DNA of 64,000 nucleotides from Branchipolynoe longqiensis (taxonomy: Eukaryota > Annelida > Polychaeta > Phyllodocida > Polynoidae), in the NCBI GenBank assembly GCA_030323885.1, contig CM059186.1:21967849-22031848 (forward strand). The letters are read 5' to 3'. Each line of letters starts with the position of its first letter. The first letter of the stretch is position 1. Positions 53,941 to 63,680 of the stretch are shown piece by piece. The notes beneath the pieces were generated by a model. The model worked only from the letters and a program-made list of their open reading frames with translations. It did not search any database and was not told the DNA's origin. Both the position numbers and the translations under genes were made by a program.

Positions 53941-54727
53941 GCTTGATACTTGTTGCTGCCTAGACTGGCACCCGACATTAATAGGATATGACAAGGACTG
54001 GTTAGCAGAGTATCAGGTAGATACAAGATTCCCCACGTACTACAGTACAGGGGTGAAAACCAACCTTACATAAAAGCTGCTGATAAATGGTCATTTTGAT
54101 TGGCTGATGTAGTCAGGTGGTACATTTTGATTGGCTGAGGTAGTCAGGTCGTACAAACAGTTCATTCAAACATGGAGGATTTATTTCATGAACTCTATCA
54201 CTGCAAACTGATTTTATGTAAACATGCCTTGATATTATGTGATTTGAACACTCTGGGGTGTATATGTTGAGGGGAAACGTATACATTTGGATTGTGACTA
54301 ATGGATTTTAAACAACATAAGGTAGGAAATATAGGAGAGCCAATCCAAGGCCATGAATTGTGAGACACATTTTCGCCAGCATTGACAATGGAGGCACTCG
54401 ACTGGGACCTTTCTATCCACAAGATTTACGGATGGATCGGATTGGGCCACAACACACATCCAAATCATACGTATAAGAAACCCACTTCCGGTCCCAGTCG
54501 AATAGGAATTTGTAAGGAAATATTTTGATATTTGCATAGAGAGGCCCAGTCTGAACTCCGCGGTTACTCTTTTATCTAAGTATCAGGGTAATGTGACTCT
54601 GTGGGATATTGGGTCATGGTGCTGGCAGCCTGATCTCCACCATGGGTGTGCACTGTCACAAGTTGGTACCCATCCTGATATGATCGCAGATATTGCTAGG
54701 ACGTAAAACGACAACGAACAAACAAAC
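53941..54727 (+). mobile_element. S1 SINE (headless) split by a TIR element
   Basis: S1 core 53941-54017 and S1 tail 54580-54727 are in frame with the consensus once the insert is removed. Confidence 0.88.
54018..54579. mobile_element. 562-bp TIR element in S1, 8-9-bp TSD
   Basis: Ends TAGATACAAG and CTTTTATCTA. GTATCAGG (8 bp, or AGTATCAGG, 9 bp) flanks it at 54010-54017 and 54580-54587. The S1 consensus has only one copy of this sequence. TAGA-type ends with 8 bp would fit hAT and 9 bp would fit Mutator. The interior has a 29-bp direct repeat with CATTTTGATTGGCTGA. Confidence 0.85.
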
Positions 54728-55069
54728 TTAGCACTCGCTAAGTGCGCAAACTCCGAGCAAATCGTCTATTCGCACTCTGCAATGAATGCCATTACGCTTG
54801 CTATTTACATTGCCGCCCTCTACTGGGGAAAACATGCAATACAAACAGGCTTCCTCTCTGTCCATATTGTCAGCAGTTGCCAATAGATGGCGCCACGGGA
54901 ACTTATACATTATAGGCAACTTGCATAGTCGGATGGTTTTGAGTTTCTGTCATTTGCCGAGATAAATATAGTAGGTTGATCATTATAGTTTACCTTATTT
55001 AGCTTGAAATAACATTGCTATAAACTGACTAACTTCAGAGATATTTGAAGTGTAAACATACCAACTTAA

Positions 55070-55432
55070 AGTTGCATAGTCCGATGGTTTTGAGTTTCTT
55101 TCATTTTTTTTCTGAGATAAATATATTGAATTGATTGTTATAATCTACCTTACTTTAGCTTAAAGTAACTTTGATTTTAAATGGCAAACTTTTGAGATAT
55201 TTGAAGTGTAAACATGTCAAATTAGTTTTGGCAACAATGCCAAAACTCTATAGGCTTCTGCAGACCATAGGCTTCTGCAGAAACATGTTCAATTAAATTG
55301 ACTCAACATATCCCTTCTATGTGGCAACAAATGCTTAATAAGTGCACCAGGATCTAAATTAGATATGTAAAATCAAATCTAAATAATTATTTTGCTTTTG
55401 AAAATTAGATTTTTTCATCGGACTTTGCAGCT
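55070..55432 (+). mobile_element. M1 inserted in M1
   Basis: A TTAA precedes it at 55066-55069. The right copy has become TTTT (55433-55436). Host sequence resumes at GTTGGCATGCTTG, as expected from the consensus. Confidence 0.85.
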
Positions 55433-55548
55433 TTTTGTTGGCATGCTTGACAAACATCTGACCCCATAGCCTTCAACCAGTCACAGTAGGATGTTCTATT
55501 AAACTGACATAGTATGTCCTTCTATGTTGCAATAAATGCTTAATAAGG

Positions 55549-56163
55549 TTGGTTGGTTGTTGGAGTTTTACGTCCTGGCAACATATAAGGTCATTTTTTT
55601 TTTTTTTTTTTTTTTGTAAATATAGTTTATTCATTGAATAAAGTCTTTTGTCAGCGCCGTGGCACTGGTCTTCCAGCCATGTGACAATACAGTTATTTAC
55701 AATATATGCAGCTAGCCCAAATCAGCTGAACTAACAATATCCAACATTCAAAGGCTTACATATGGTATAATTTGACAATTCACATACAAAAATAGCAGTT
55801 ATATGTTGTATTCCTACACACTTGATACATACATGTGTATTGATTAGACCTTTACATTACGGAGTGGTTAGGTACATAGTTTTCCTTCATAGGTTTGTAT
55901 GCCTACTATGTTGTGAATTGCAAAACTATCATGTTGTTGGAGTTAACATTTTGAGATGGAGTGAGTGTTAGTAGAATAGTTTGTTTATTCTGTTAGATAG
56001 AGTGTGGTTAGCTTATAGGGTTATGCTTAAAAGGTGTGTTTTTTGACTACATGAAGTAGTTTGAGTAAGTAGGTTGTTAGTAATGATGGGATAAACAATG
56101 CTTGGAGGATTGTATGTTTCAGTCATTTAGTAGTCTAGTACAGACTGTATATCAGTATGGTGT
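55549..56163 (-). mobile_element. Retro-chimera: body + poly(A) + S1 tail, with TSD
   Basis: On the minus strand, 548 bp of non-S1 body carries GAATAAAC about 16 bp before A22 (55594-55615). This is followed directly by the last 45 bp of S1 (TGACCTTATATGTTGCC...CCAACCAACC). TTAATAAGG flanks the whole unit (55540-55548 and 56164-56172). The body shows no RT motif; it contains GGCTGGAAGACCAGTGCCAC near its 3' end. Confidence 0.82.
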
Positions 56164-56635
56164 TTAATAAGGGCGACAGTATCAAAGTTGAAAATATACG
56201 TTTACATCAAGATAAGTGTTGTGCTTTCGAAATGTCGATGCTTTTTAATTTGTTTATTGACGAGGTATTTACTCTGCCCTTAACGTATAAGCTCCCGTGA
56301 GGATGCTTGTTTTCAATGCTGGACAGCTGTGGTGCTGTCTTGATCTGTTCCTTTGCCCAGGAGTGTTTACCTGTGTCTGCTAAGGTCAGCATTCTGCAAT
56401 TTTGGTTGTTAGTAACAGCCTATGTTAGTTTTTTTTGTAATTTTTGTAATTTTCCAGTTTCCAGTTTCTTTTAACGGACCATGCAAAGTTAAACCCTTGC
56501 AATGTCGTTTATAGTGAACAAATTTTGAGTTGAACGAAGTGACACACGTCACGCACTCATAAAGGTTGCGCATGACATCCTTTGCAAAACATAGTCTTTG
56601 CAGCTTCTAGACATTTGTTTTATTATATTAATTCA

Positions 56636-57228
56636 TTAAAGCTGCATAGACGATGGAGCATCACATTCTCAAAACCAAAACAATTATCTAGATTTGAGTC
56701 TACATAACTAGCTTCGCTACTGATGCACTTCTTAGTCATTTGTTGTCACATACCATATATGTTCCAATAGAAGCTAGCTACCCAATAGAAGCACACCCCC
56801 CATTTCAAGATTGAAAGCACGCACAAATTTACGATCATATTCAGACTGAATGCACATAAAATAAGAAAATCCCACTTTATTTCAGAGGCATGACAACAAC
56901 AAATCCATGAAATTCTTTAACTTTAAATAGACGAGCATCCATGTGTCTGCACTCATGCAGTGCACGTCTATTGGGACATATACGGTAGAAGGGAATACTG
57001 AACCAATTTAATAGAACCTGTTACCACAGAAGAAGCCCACGGTGTCAGAGATTTGGCATGCTAGCCAAAATTAATTTTGAAACGTTTGCACTTCAAATAT
57101 CTCAAAAGTTAGTCATTTAAAATAAAAGTTACTTCAAATTAAAGTAAGATAGATTATAACAATCAATTTAATATAATTATCTTAGAAAAATTACAGAAAC
57201 TTAAAACTATTGGTGTATGCAATTTTAA
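56636..57228 (-). mobile_element. M1 MITE carrying a mariner-like MITE
   Basis: TTAA at 56636-56639 and 57225-57228. After removing 56753-56985 the M1 is about 350 bp. Confidence 0.9.
56753..56985. mobile_element. Mariner-like MITE, copy 2 (233 bp)
   Basis: CCATATATGTTCCAATAGA to TCTATTGGGACATATACGG. TA is duplicated relative to the M1 consensus (ACATAGAAGG). Homologous and inverted relative to 41369-41583. Confidence 0.88.
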
Positions 57229-57231
57229 GTA

Positions 57232-57390
57232 GGGATAAGTTTAACTGGCCTTTCTTGTTCCACTGTTTTTTTTGGCCCTATCATAGTAATCCTGAGTGCC
57301 AGGCTAGGTAGCGGCAAGTATAACTTTTAAAGTCATCGGTTTGACTCGGCGAGTATTCCACCTAGTGGTTCAAATCCCATAACTCACTTC
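57232..57390 (-). mobile_element. S1s SINE, cut by an LTR
   Basis: Short-tail sequence TCTTGTTCCACTG, then core GCCAGGCTAGGTAGCGGCAA, then GGTTTGACTCGGCGAG. The head is lost at the LTR boundary. Confidence 0.75.
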
Positions 57391-57394
57391 ATGT

Positions 57395-57973
57395 TGTAAA
57401 GTCGTCGTCTGGCAGCTGTAGTTGTGTAGGCAGGCTAATAGGAAATCAACACAGGCAAGGAGAGAAAGGAAGAGTAAAAAGAGTGAAAGAAGAGTGAGTA
57501 AAGTGAGAGCTTGTACGCTCAGGTTTATTATTATATAGTGGTACATGGATCTGATATGGCATACCACCTGACCATGCTCTCCAATGAACAACAAGCATTT
57601 CTAGGTCCACCAATGAACAGTAAGCATTCTTGCATCACCATGGCTACTCAGATCTACCCACCACCACCATGTCTTGTGGCTCTTGGCCTGCACCTGCCTT
57701 GCTGTGTGTGTGGTGATCCGTGACTAACAGTTGGGGGGGGGGAGGGGGTAGTGAGTATAGCTCTTGAGCCCCTTCCACAATAAAAATAGTTCCCCTCTCA
57801 CACTATCTATTTAATACACAATGACTATGAACCATAAGTAAAGAGTCACCAGCAACTACATAAATACATTCATGTACCTGGCCCTATACATCATCTACCT
57901 TTATAGACCATTTGTAATCCTTTATAGACTAGTTCACATTCCCCACCAATGCGTTTTATCGGAATATTTTACA
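57395..57973 (-). mobile_element. Solo LTR 2 (579 bp)
   Basis: Same LTR as 25168-25748 in the opposite orientation. Ends TGTAAAGTC and GAATATTTTACA, flanked by ATGT (57391-57394 and 57974-57977). Confidence 0.8.
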
Positions 57974-58251
57974 ATGTGAAGCGAGTGCTCAACTCGGCAT
58001 GTCTTGTCACAGAACAAATGCTAGAAGGACAAATGCATAAATTCAGTCTTAAAACTGCTTTGAATACTCATATTTTAGTCAACCCATTGTCTATTTCCTT
58101 TCTGATATCACAGAATAGGGTCCCCCCCTCCCCCACAAAGCATACATAGTGAGCTGCTGCCCGACATATTAGTTATTGCCTCTGTCCTTAGAGTCAGGTT
58201 TGTTTTATTTTGGGTGTTTTTTATGGGGGTGGGGGTGGGGAGGGACATTAG

Positions 58252-58609
58252 TTAAAGCTGCATAGTCCGATGAAATATCAAATTTTCAAACCCAAACCAA
58301 TTATCTAGATTTGATTTGATATATCTAGCTTAGATACTGATGCACTTATTAAGCATTTGTTTCTGTGTAGAAGGCAATACCTAGTCAGTTTAACAGAACC
58401 TGTTACTGCAGGAGTCTATGGTGTCAGAGTTTTGGCAAGCTTGCCAAATATAATTTGTCATGTTTGCACTCAAAATATCTGAAAAGTTTACCATTTAAAA
58501 TAAAAGTAACTTTGAACTAATGTAAATATGTTATATATATATGTCGATCTAATATATTTATCTCAGAAAAAATACAGAAATTCAAAACCATCGGACTATG
58601 CAACTTTAA
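58252..58609 (-). mobile_element. M1 MITE, complete
   Basis: TTAA at both ends (58252-58255 and 58606-58609), body 350 bp, uninterrupted. Confidence 0.93.
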
Positions 58610-58610
58610 G

Positions 58611-58780
58611 TAACCATGAGAAATTTCAATCATGGACAATTGGTCTTCCTCATTCCACTGTTCCTTGCCCTATTCTAGTAACGCTGTGCGTCAGGTTAGG
58701 TCGCGGCAAGTATAAATTGTTTAAGTCATTAGTTTGACTCAGCCCCGGTGGATGTTCCACTCATCGGCCACCACATCTAG
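58611..58780 (-). mobile_element. S1s SINE, directly abutting M1
   Basis: AATTTCAATCATGGACAATTG tail, core, then a decayed head. It starts next to the M1 TTAA. Confidence 0.78.
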
Positions 58781-58984
58781 TTCGGTGGTAGTGGAAATCC
58801 TCTATTTGACCGTTTCATCAGAGAACGCTGCACCGTGAACTGGTACCTCCCACATTAGTTCGTGTCACTGCCACCAGAGGGCGAGTTTAAGATAGAAATC
58901 GTCTATTAGTATTACCCACTTTGTTGAACGCATGAGTCAATATGTAGGCCTATTTGTTCTGAATTCCGTGGTCCCTCTGGGCAA

Positions 58985-59350
58985 AGGTTTACCATTTAAA
59001 ATCAAAGTAACTTTGAACTGATGTTAAGTAGATACTAGTGATCGATCTAATATATTTATCTCAGAAAAAATATAGAAATTCAAAACCATCGGATTATGCA
59101 ACTTCAAGAATAAGATATAGTAGGTTAACCACTATGAACTACATTTCATTACCTCGGAGAATATTGGATTATAAATAGCTACCGTTGCAGATATTTGAAG
59201 TAGAAATAGGCAAACTAATTTGTGTGTGCACACTGGAATGTACGACAAGCTCGTATGACATGAGAAATTAATGTTTGTGTGCACGTCAAAATGCTAGACA
59301 TCATAGCCTTCAACAGTGGCAGGTTCTATTAAATTGTGTATGTATTCAAT
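58985..59350. mobile_element. Two facing M1 fragments
   Basis: A minus right end (58985-59108, ACCATCGGATTATGCAAC) is followed by a plus left part (59109-59350) that starts inside M1 and is cut by CLT 3. Confidence 0.75.
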
Positions 59351-59351
59351 T

Positions 59352-59770
59352 GTCATCATCATCATCATGCTGTCGGTCACGATGCGACAAAGACTGCTTT
59401 CATTACTTGACTGCCCCTCTCCATTTTTGTGCGGTTGTACATTTCATGAAAGCTGCCTGCAAAAGTGTTGAAGTGCTGCTGGTTTTTGCAAGTTATCAGC
59501 GGCACTCTCTCAGGGAGCAAATAAAGGTTGCACACCGGCAAGAACATGTCCAGACAGGTACAAAACTATTTGTCCCTGCAGTGGCTGGTCGGGAGATGTT
59601 GGGAGTTCCATACATCAACCGCCCTTAATGCTGCCACAGTGACATGGTTTTCTGTTTAGGATTTGCTCCCTTAGCCTTTGGTTCTGTCAAGAACCTGTAC
59701 CACAAGGCAGTGGTTTACAACTCTGCAGGGCAGGGGCGTCAAACTCCCTGAGGTACTTGCAATACCTGCA
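59352..59770 (-). mobile_element. CLT composite retroelement 3
   Basis: (ATC)n, LINE-tail complement and CLT body ending CAATACCTGCA, as in copies 1 and 2. No clean TSD; a TA-rich tract follows immediately. Confidence 0.88.
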
Positions 59771-60125
59771 TACCCTGATATATATGATATATATGATATA
59801 TATGATATGATATATATGATATTGTATATGCATCTATATGTAGATATATGCATATATATGTATATATATGTATATATGTATTTATAATTATATGTATATA
59901 TATGTATGTACATAAGAATATATGTATATATTTTTCGGTGGTAAGTGTATCAAGTTAATGAGCAAGGCGAGCGGTGGCACCACCGTCGGTACTGAGCTTG
60001 AATAGGTTGGAGGAGTAGATGACTAGCCCAAGGCTCCACCACCTGATTACTGGTGGGTGGGTGTGAGGAGCGAGTATGGAATTCCGGTTTATTATATTTG
60101 TATAATTCTTATGCAGCATATATGA
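59771..60125 (+). repeat. TATATGA microsatellite and R3 cassette copy 3
   Basis: (GATATAT)n at 59778-59940 is followed by R3 (GTGGCACC, GGAGTAGATGACTAG, GGTTTATTATATTTGTATAAT) and more TATA. Confidence 0.82.
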
Positions 60126-60293
60126 ATACCTGTAAACATATATATGTATATATCCATATATATAAAAGTATATATCTATTATTAACTCTAATTGTTCCCG
60201 ACAGCTTAATCTCTGTGCAAACAGACTAATCTGCCTTACTATGTGTACAGACATGACCACATCACCCAGCCTCAACCTCTCAATTAGCCTCAC

Positions 60294-60938
60294 GAGAGTG
60301 ATAATCGTTAGAGCGCAGGCCTCCCATGTGAGAGATCGGCAGTTTGGTTCTCGGTTGAGTCAAACCAAAGACTTACAAATTGGTACATGTTGCATCCTAG
60401 TCAGGCGCTCGATATTATTAGGATAGGGCAAGGACTGGTTGGCTCAGTATCAGGATAATGTGACCTTGTGGGATATGGGGTCATGGTGCTGGTGGCCCAA
60501 TTTCTCAGTGGAACAGCACTATAAAGTCGCCATGACTGTGCACTGTTTTTTTGTGTTTTTTTTCTTGAAGATTTATACTGCCTATTATGGATAAGCCTGA
60601 ATAGACTTGTTTTCACCATTAGACAGCCTGTCGATAGAAAGCCTGAGACTACACTTTTACCGACCCAAGGCATTTTTAACCTCCCACACCACATAGACAT
60701 GGTATGAGAGCAACTGGCCTTTGATGACGCTGTAAGTTCTACACAGCGGTGGAAATCCAAATTGGCAGAGGTGGGGGCACGGGGAATCGAACCACCAAAC
60801 TTCAGATTAGGAGTCTGACCTAGAAAAAAGTCAGACTCTCTAACCACTCCGCCACAGAGAACACCACAAATCAGTACACAACCTGATATGACCTTAGATT
60901 TTGCCAGGACGGAAAACTCCCAACAACCAACCAACCAA
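60294..60938 (+). mobile_element. S1 SINE, head A, carrying an inverted S2
   Basis: S1 60294-60544 resumes at 60866 (ACAAATCAGTACACAACC). The split falls inside the conserved GTGCACTGTCACAAGTC. Confidence 0.9.
60545..60865 (-). mobile_element. S2 SINE inserted in S1
   Basis: Full minus S2 with a T-rich (A-rich on its own strand) tail at 60545-60562 and head GGTGTTCTCTGTGGCGGAGT ending at 60865. Confidence 0.92.
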
Positions 60939-61289
60939 TCATTGCAAGTCTTGTCCAATCGGTCCAGTCAGCGCCAGGCATTATTCCCCCTACGAGCAGT
61001 GTGCCAGATCGGCTGGAGCCAGTGGTGAGTGCTCAGGGAGTGAGGTAGTTTCTATCCTGGGCTCCTTGTCACTTCGTCTCTGACACATCGCAATCACACT
61101 TCACCGCGCATTGAGCACCCTTCAGGAAGCACTTGTACTGAGTTGTAGTTGTACTGTCGGCAGGAGCGGGGCAGTGCTTCCGACCCACCCACCCACTCAC
61201 CCGAAGGTGTAGCCTGGAAACGTCGGCTGGAGCTATCCAGCTGCTAAGATGCGCCTCTTCTAGAAGTTCTATTTTAATCCACCCCATCA
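60939..61289. other. No recognisable feature
   Basis: GC-moderate single-copy stretch. The minus frame 61069-61290 has no known motif. Confidence 0.4.
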
Positions 61290-61475
61290 TCTCCCGCCAG
61301 GTGGCGCAGTGGCTGATAATAAACCGACCTGGGGGTGTATCTTTGCCAGTATCTGCTAGTTCTAGGTTCGCCTAACTTTGCTAAGCGCATAATTCCGTCC
61401 CTCCCTCGCTGTGAATATGGCCTATGCTGCCGACACGGCGTAAAACAACCACCAAATCAATCAATCAATCATTCA
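61290..61475 (+). mobile_element. S3 SINE-like repeat
   Basis: CCAGGTGGCGCAGTGGCTGA head-like start. The tail CTGTGAATATGGCCTATGCT, CCGACACGGCGTAAAACAACC, (AATC)n matches the extended tail of S2 at 45972. Confidence 0.7.
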
Positions 61476-61532
61476 ATCAAACCTTCTTCCCAACACCTCA
61501 CCCACTCCCACACTCCCACCCACACACACATG

Positions 61533-61818
61533 ACGCAGTGGCTGAACCGGTAGAGCTAAGCTCGGGAATTCAATTCCTGGTTGAGTCAAACATATTGGTA
61601 CTTGTCGCTTTCTAGCCAGGCACTCCGGATTATTAAGATAAGGCAAGGACTGGTTGGCTCAGTGTCAAGATAATGTGATTGAGTGGGATATCAGGTCATG
61701 GTGCCAGCAGCCTGGTCTCTCAATAGGGCAGCAGTATAAAGTCACCATGAGTGCACACTGTCGGTACCCATCCTGATATGACCTTAGATGTTGCCAGGAT
61801 GTAAAACTCCAGCAACGA
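61533..61818 (+). mobile_element. S1 SINE, head A, short deletion in head
   Basis: GGCTGAACCGGTAGAGCTAAG then GGAATTCAATTCC, core and tail. The anticodon-loop part is deleted. Confidence 0.88.
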
Positions 61819-61934
61819 CTTCATCCAATTAGCTCTCGGAACAGCAAGCCGGTGTTTATTTATATGGAAGGTCAATTATATCCACTTAATTGGGGTTTTC
61901 CTCTCTTACTTTTAGAGCTTTCTCATTCGGCTTG

Positions 61935-62572
61935 CTGTCTTGCTTTCTTGCTTTCTTGCTTTCTTGCTTTCTTGCTTTCTTGCTTTCTTGCTTTCTTGCT
62001 TTCTTGCTTTCTTGCTTTCTCACTTTCCTGCTTTCTTGCTTTCTCGCTTTCTTGCTTTCTCACTTTCTTGCTTTCTCGCTTTCTCGCTTTCTCGCTTTCT
62101 CGCTTTCTTGCTTTCTCGCTTTATCGCTTTCTTGCTTTCTTGCTTTCTCACTTTCTTGCTTTCTCACTTTCTTGCTTTCTCGCTTTCTCACTTTCTTGCT
62201 TTCTTGCTTTCTTGCTTTCTTGCTTTCTCACTTTCACACTTTCTTGCTTTCTCGCTTTCTCGCTTTCTTGCTTTCTCACTTTCTTGCTTTCTTGCTTTCT
62301 CACTTTCTTGCTTTCTCACTTTCTTGCTTTCTTGCTTTCTTGCTTTCTCGCTTTCTCGCTTTCTCGCTTTCTCACTTTCTTGCTTTCTTGCTTTCTCGCT
62401 TTCTCGCTTTCTTGCTTTCTCGCTTTCTCGCTTTCTCACTTTCTTGCTTTCTTGCTTTCTTGCTTTCTTGCTTTCTCGCTTTCTTGCATTCTTGCTTTCT
62501 TGCTTTCTTGCTTTCTCGCTTTCTCTCTTTCTTTCTCGCTTTATTGCTTTCTCGCTTTCTCACTTTCTGAAT
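61935..62572. repeat. CTTTCTTGCT/CTTTCTCGCT decanucleotide array
   Basis: About 64 units of 10 bp mix CTTTCTTGCT, CTTTCTCGCT and CTTTCTCACT. All three plus frames and the minus frame are open, so the leucine/phenylalanine/serine and lysine/glutamate frames are artefacts. Confidence 0.97.
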
Positions 62573-62781
62573 TTCTGAATTTCTTAATTTCCGACCTACT
62601 TTCCGACCCCACTTCTGTTCCCATGTTCAACCCACAGATTCCTGCTTGCTGCCCACTTCAGCTCAGACCGTGCTACTGGTCACATCGCTTCACCCACCGA
62701 CCCACCGACCCACCTACCCACGGGGTTGAGTGCGGTCCTCTATGTTCAGGTTAATCCCTAGTAAATACTCATACCATACTA

Positions 62782-63105
62782 CAGTACAACCCCGTTAAAC
62801 CAAGCTCGGTTAAACCAAATGATCGGTTAATCCAAACTTTTTTCAGCGGCCCGGCAAAATACTGCCATTTATCATATAAAAAAGTTGGTTAAACCAAAGT
62901 CCGTTAATCCAAAGTATCGGTTAATCCAAACAAAATTGTCGGCCCCAGGCCACTTCCGGTACAGTTAACCCAAACTTTCATGTGGTTTTAAGGTCATCTA
63001 GGACTTTTTTATATGATAAATGGTAGTATTTTGGCAGATCGCCGAAAAAAGTTTGGATTACCGATCGTTTGATTTAACCGAGCTTAGTTTAATGGGGTTA
63101 AACTG
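62782..63105. mobile_element. P2 pogo-like MITE, complete
   Basis: CAGTACAACCCCGTTAAACC to GGGGTTAAACTG with TA at both ends. The long inverted arms (about 100 bp) include ACTTTTTT and ATATGATAAATGGTAGTATT. Confidence 0.9.
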
Positions 63106-63191
63106 TATATACATAAAAAACAATAATCATAGTGTCCACATAGATTGTATATTCATAATGCACCCCCTTTCTTGCCAAAGCCAAGTCAAAG

Positions 63192-63277
63192 TCAAAGCTC
63201 GGTTAAACCAATGATCGGTTAATCCAAACAAATTTCTAGGGTCCCTTCAAGTTTGGTTTAACGGGCCTATACTGTAC
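63192..63277. mobile_element. P2 fragment
   Basis: AAAGCTCGGTTAAACCAATG to GGTTTAACGGGCCTATACTG, a deleted P2 derivative. Confidence 0.8.
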
Positions 63278-63333
63278 TCGTTGTCCTTGGGCCTCACTGG
63301 GCGAATTCCTGCCCATGGACACACACATGAAGG

Positions 63334-63669
63334 GACCGCAGGCGGTGGCGGAATTGGTAGAGCGCAGGCTTCCTGTGCGGAAGGACGGGGATTGGAATCC
63401 CAGCCGGATCATACCAATGACTTACAAAATTGATATTTGTCGCTACTTAGCCTGGCAATCGGCATTATTAGGATAGGGCAATGACTGGTCAGCACAGCAT
63501 CAGGATAATGTGACTGTGTGGGATATCAGGTCATGATGCCACCGGCCTAGTCTCTCAGGGGCTCATCACTAAAAAGTCACCACCATGAGTGTGCGCTGTC
63601 ACAAGTCGACACTCATCCTGATATGACCATAGATGTTGCTAGGGTGGAAAACAACAATAAACAGGCAAA
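63334..63669 (+). mobile_element. S1 SINE, head A, with 11-bp TSD
   Basis: Full copy. ACACATGAAGG (63323-63333) and ACACATGGAGG (63670-63680) flank it. Confidence 0.9.
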
Positions 63670-63680
63670 ACACATGGAGG

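Larger units (their letters stand above)
54915..56483 (+). mobile_element. M1 MITE carrying a second M1 and a retro-chimera
   Basis: Outer M1 pieces are 54915-55065, 55437-55548, 56164-56245 and probably 56456-56483 (ACGGACCATGCAAAG). The interruptions are M1 (55070-55432), the chimera (55549-56163) and an unassigned 210 bp. Confidence 0.8.

Noticed and set aside
55616..56163. Processed pseudogene of a named gene
   Set aside because: Poly(A) and AATAAA are clear but the body shows no recognisable coding sequence, so no parent can be named.
61852..62754. 300-codon Leu/Phe/Ser frame and Lys/Glu/Arg minus frames
   Set aside because: Artefact of the CTTTCTTGCT array; no start context, domain or conservation.
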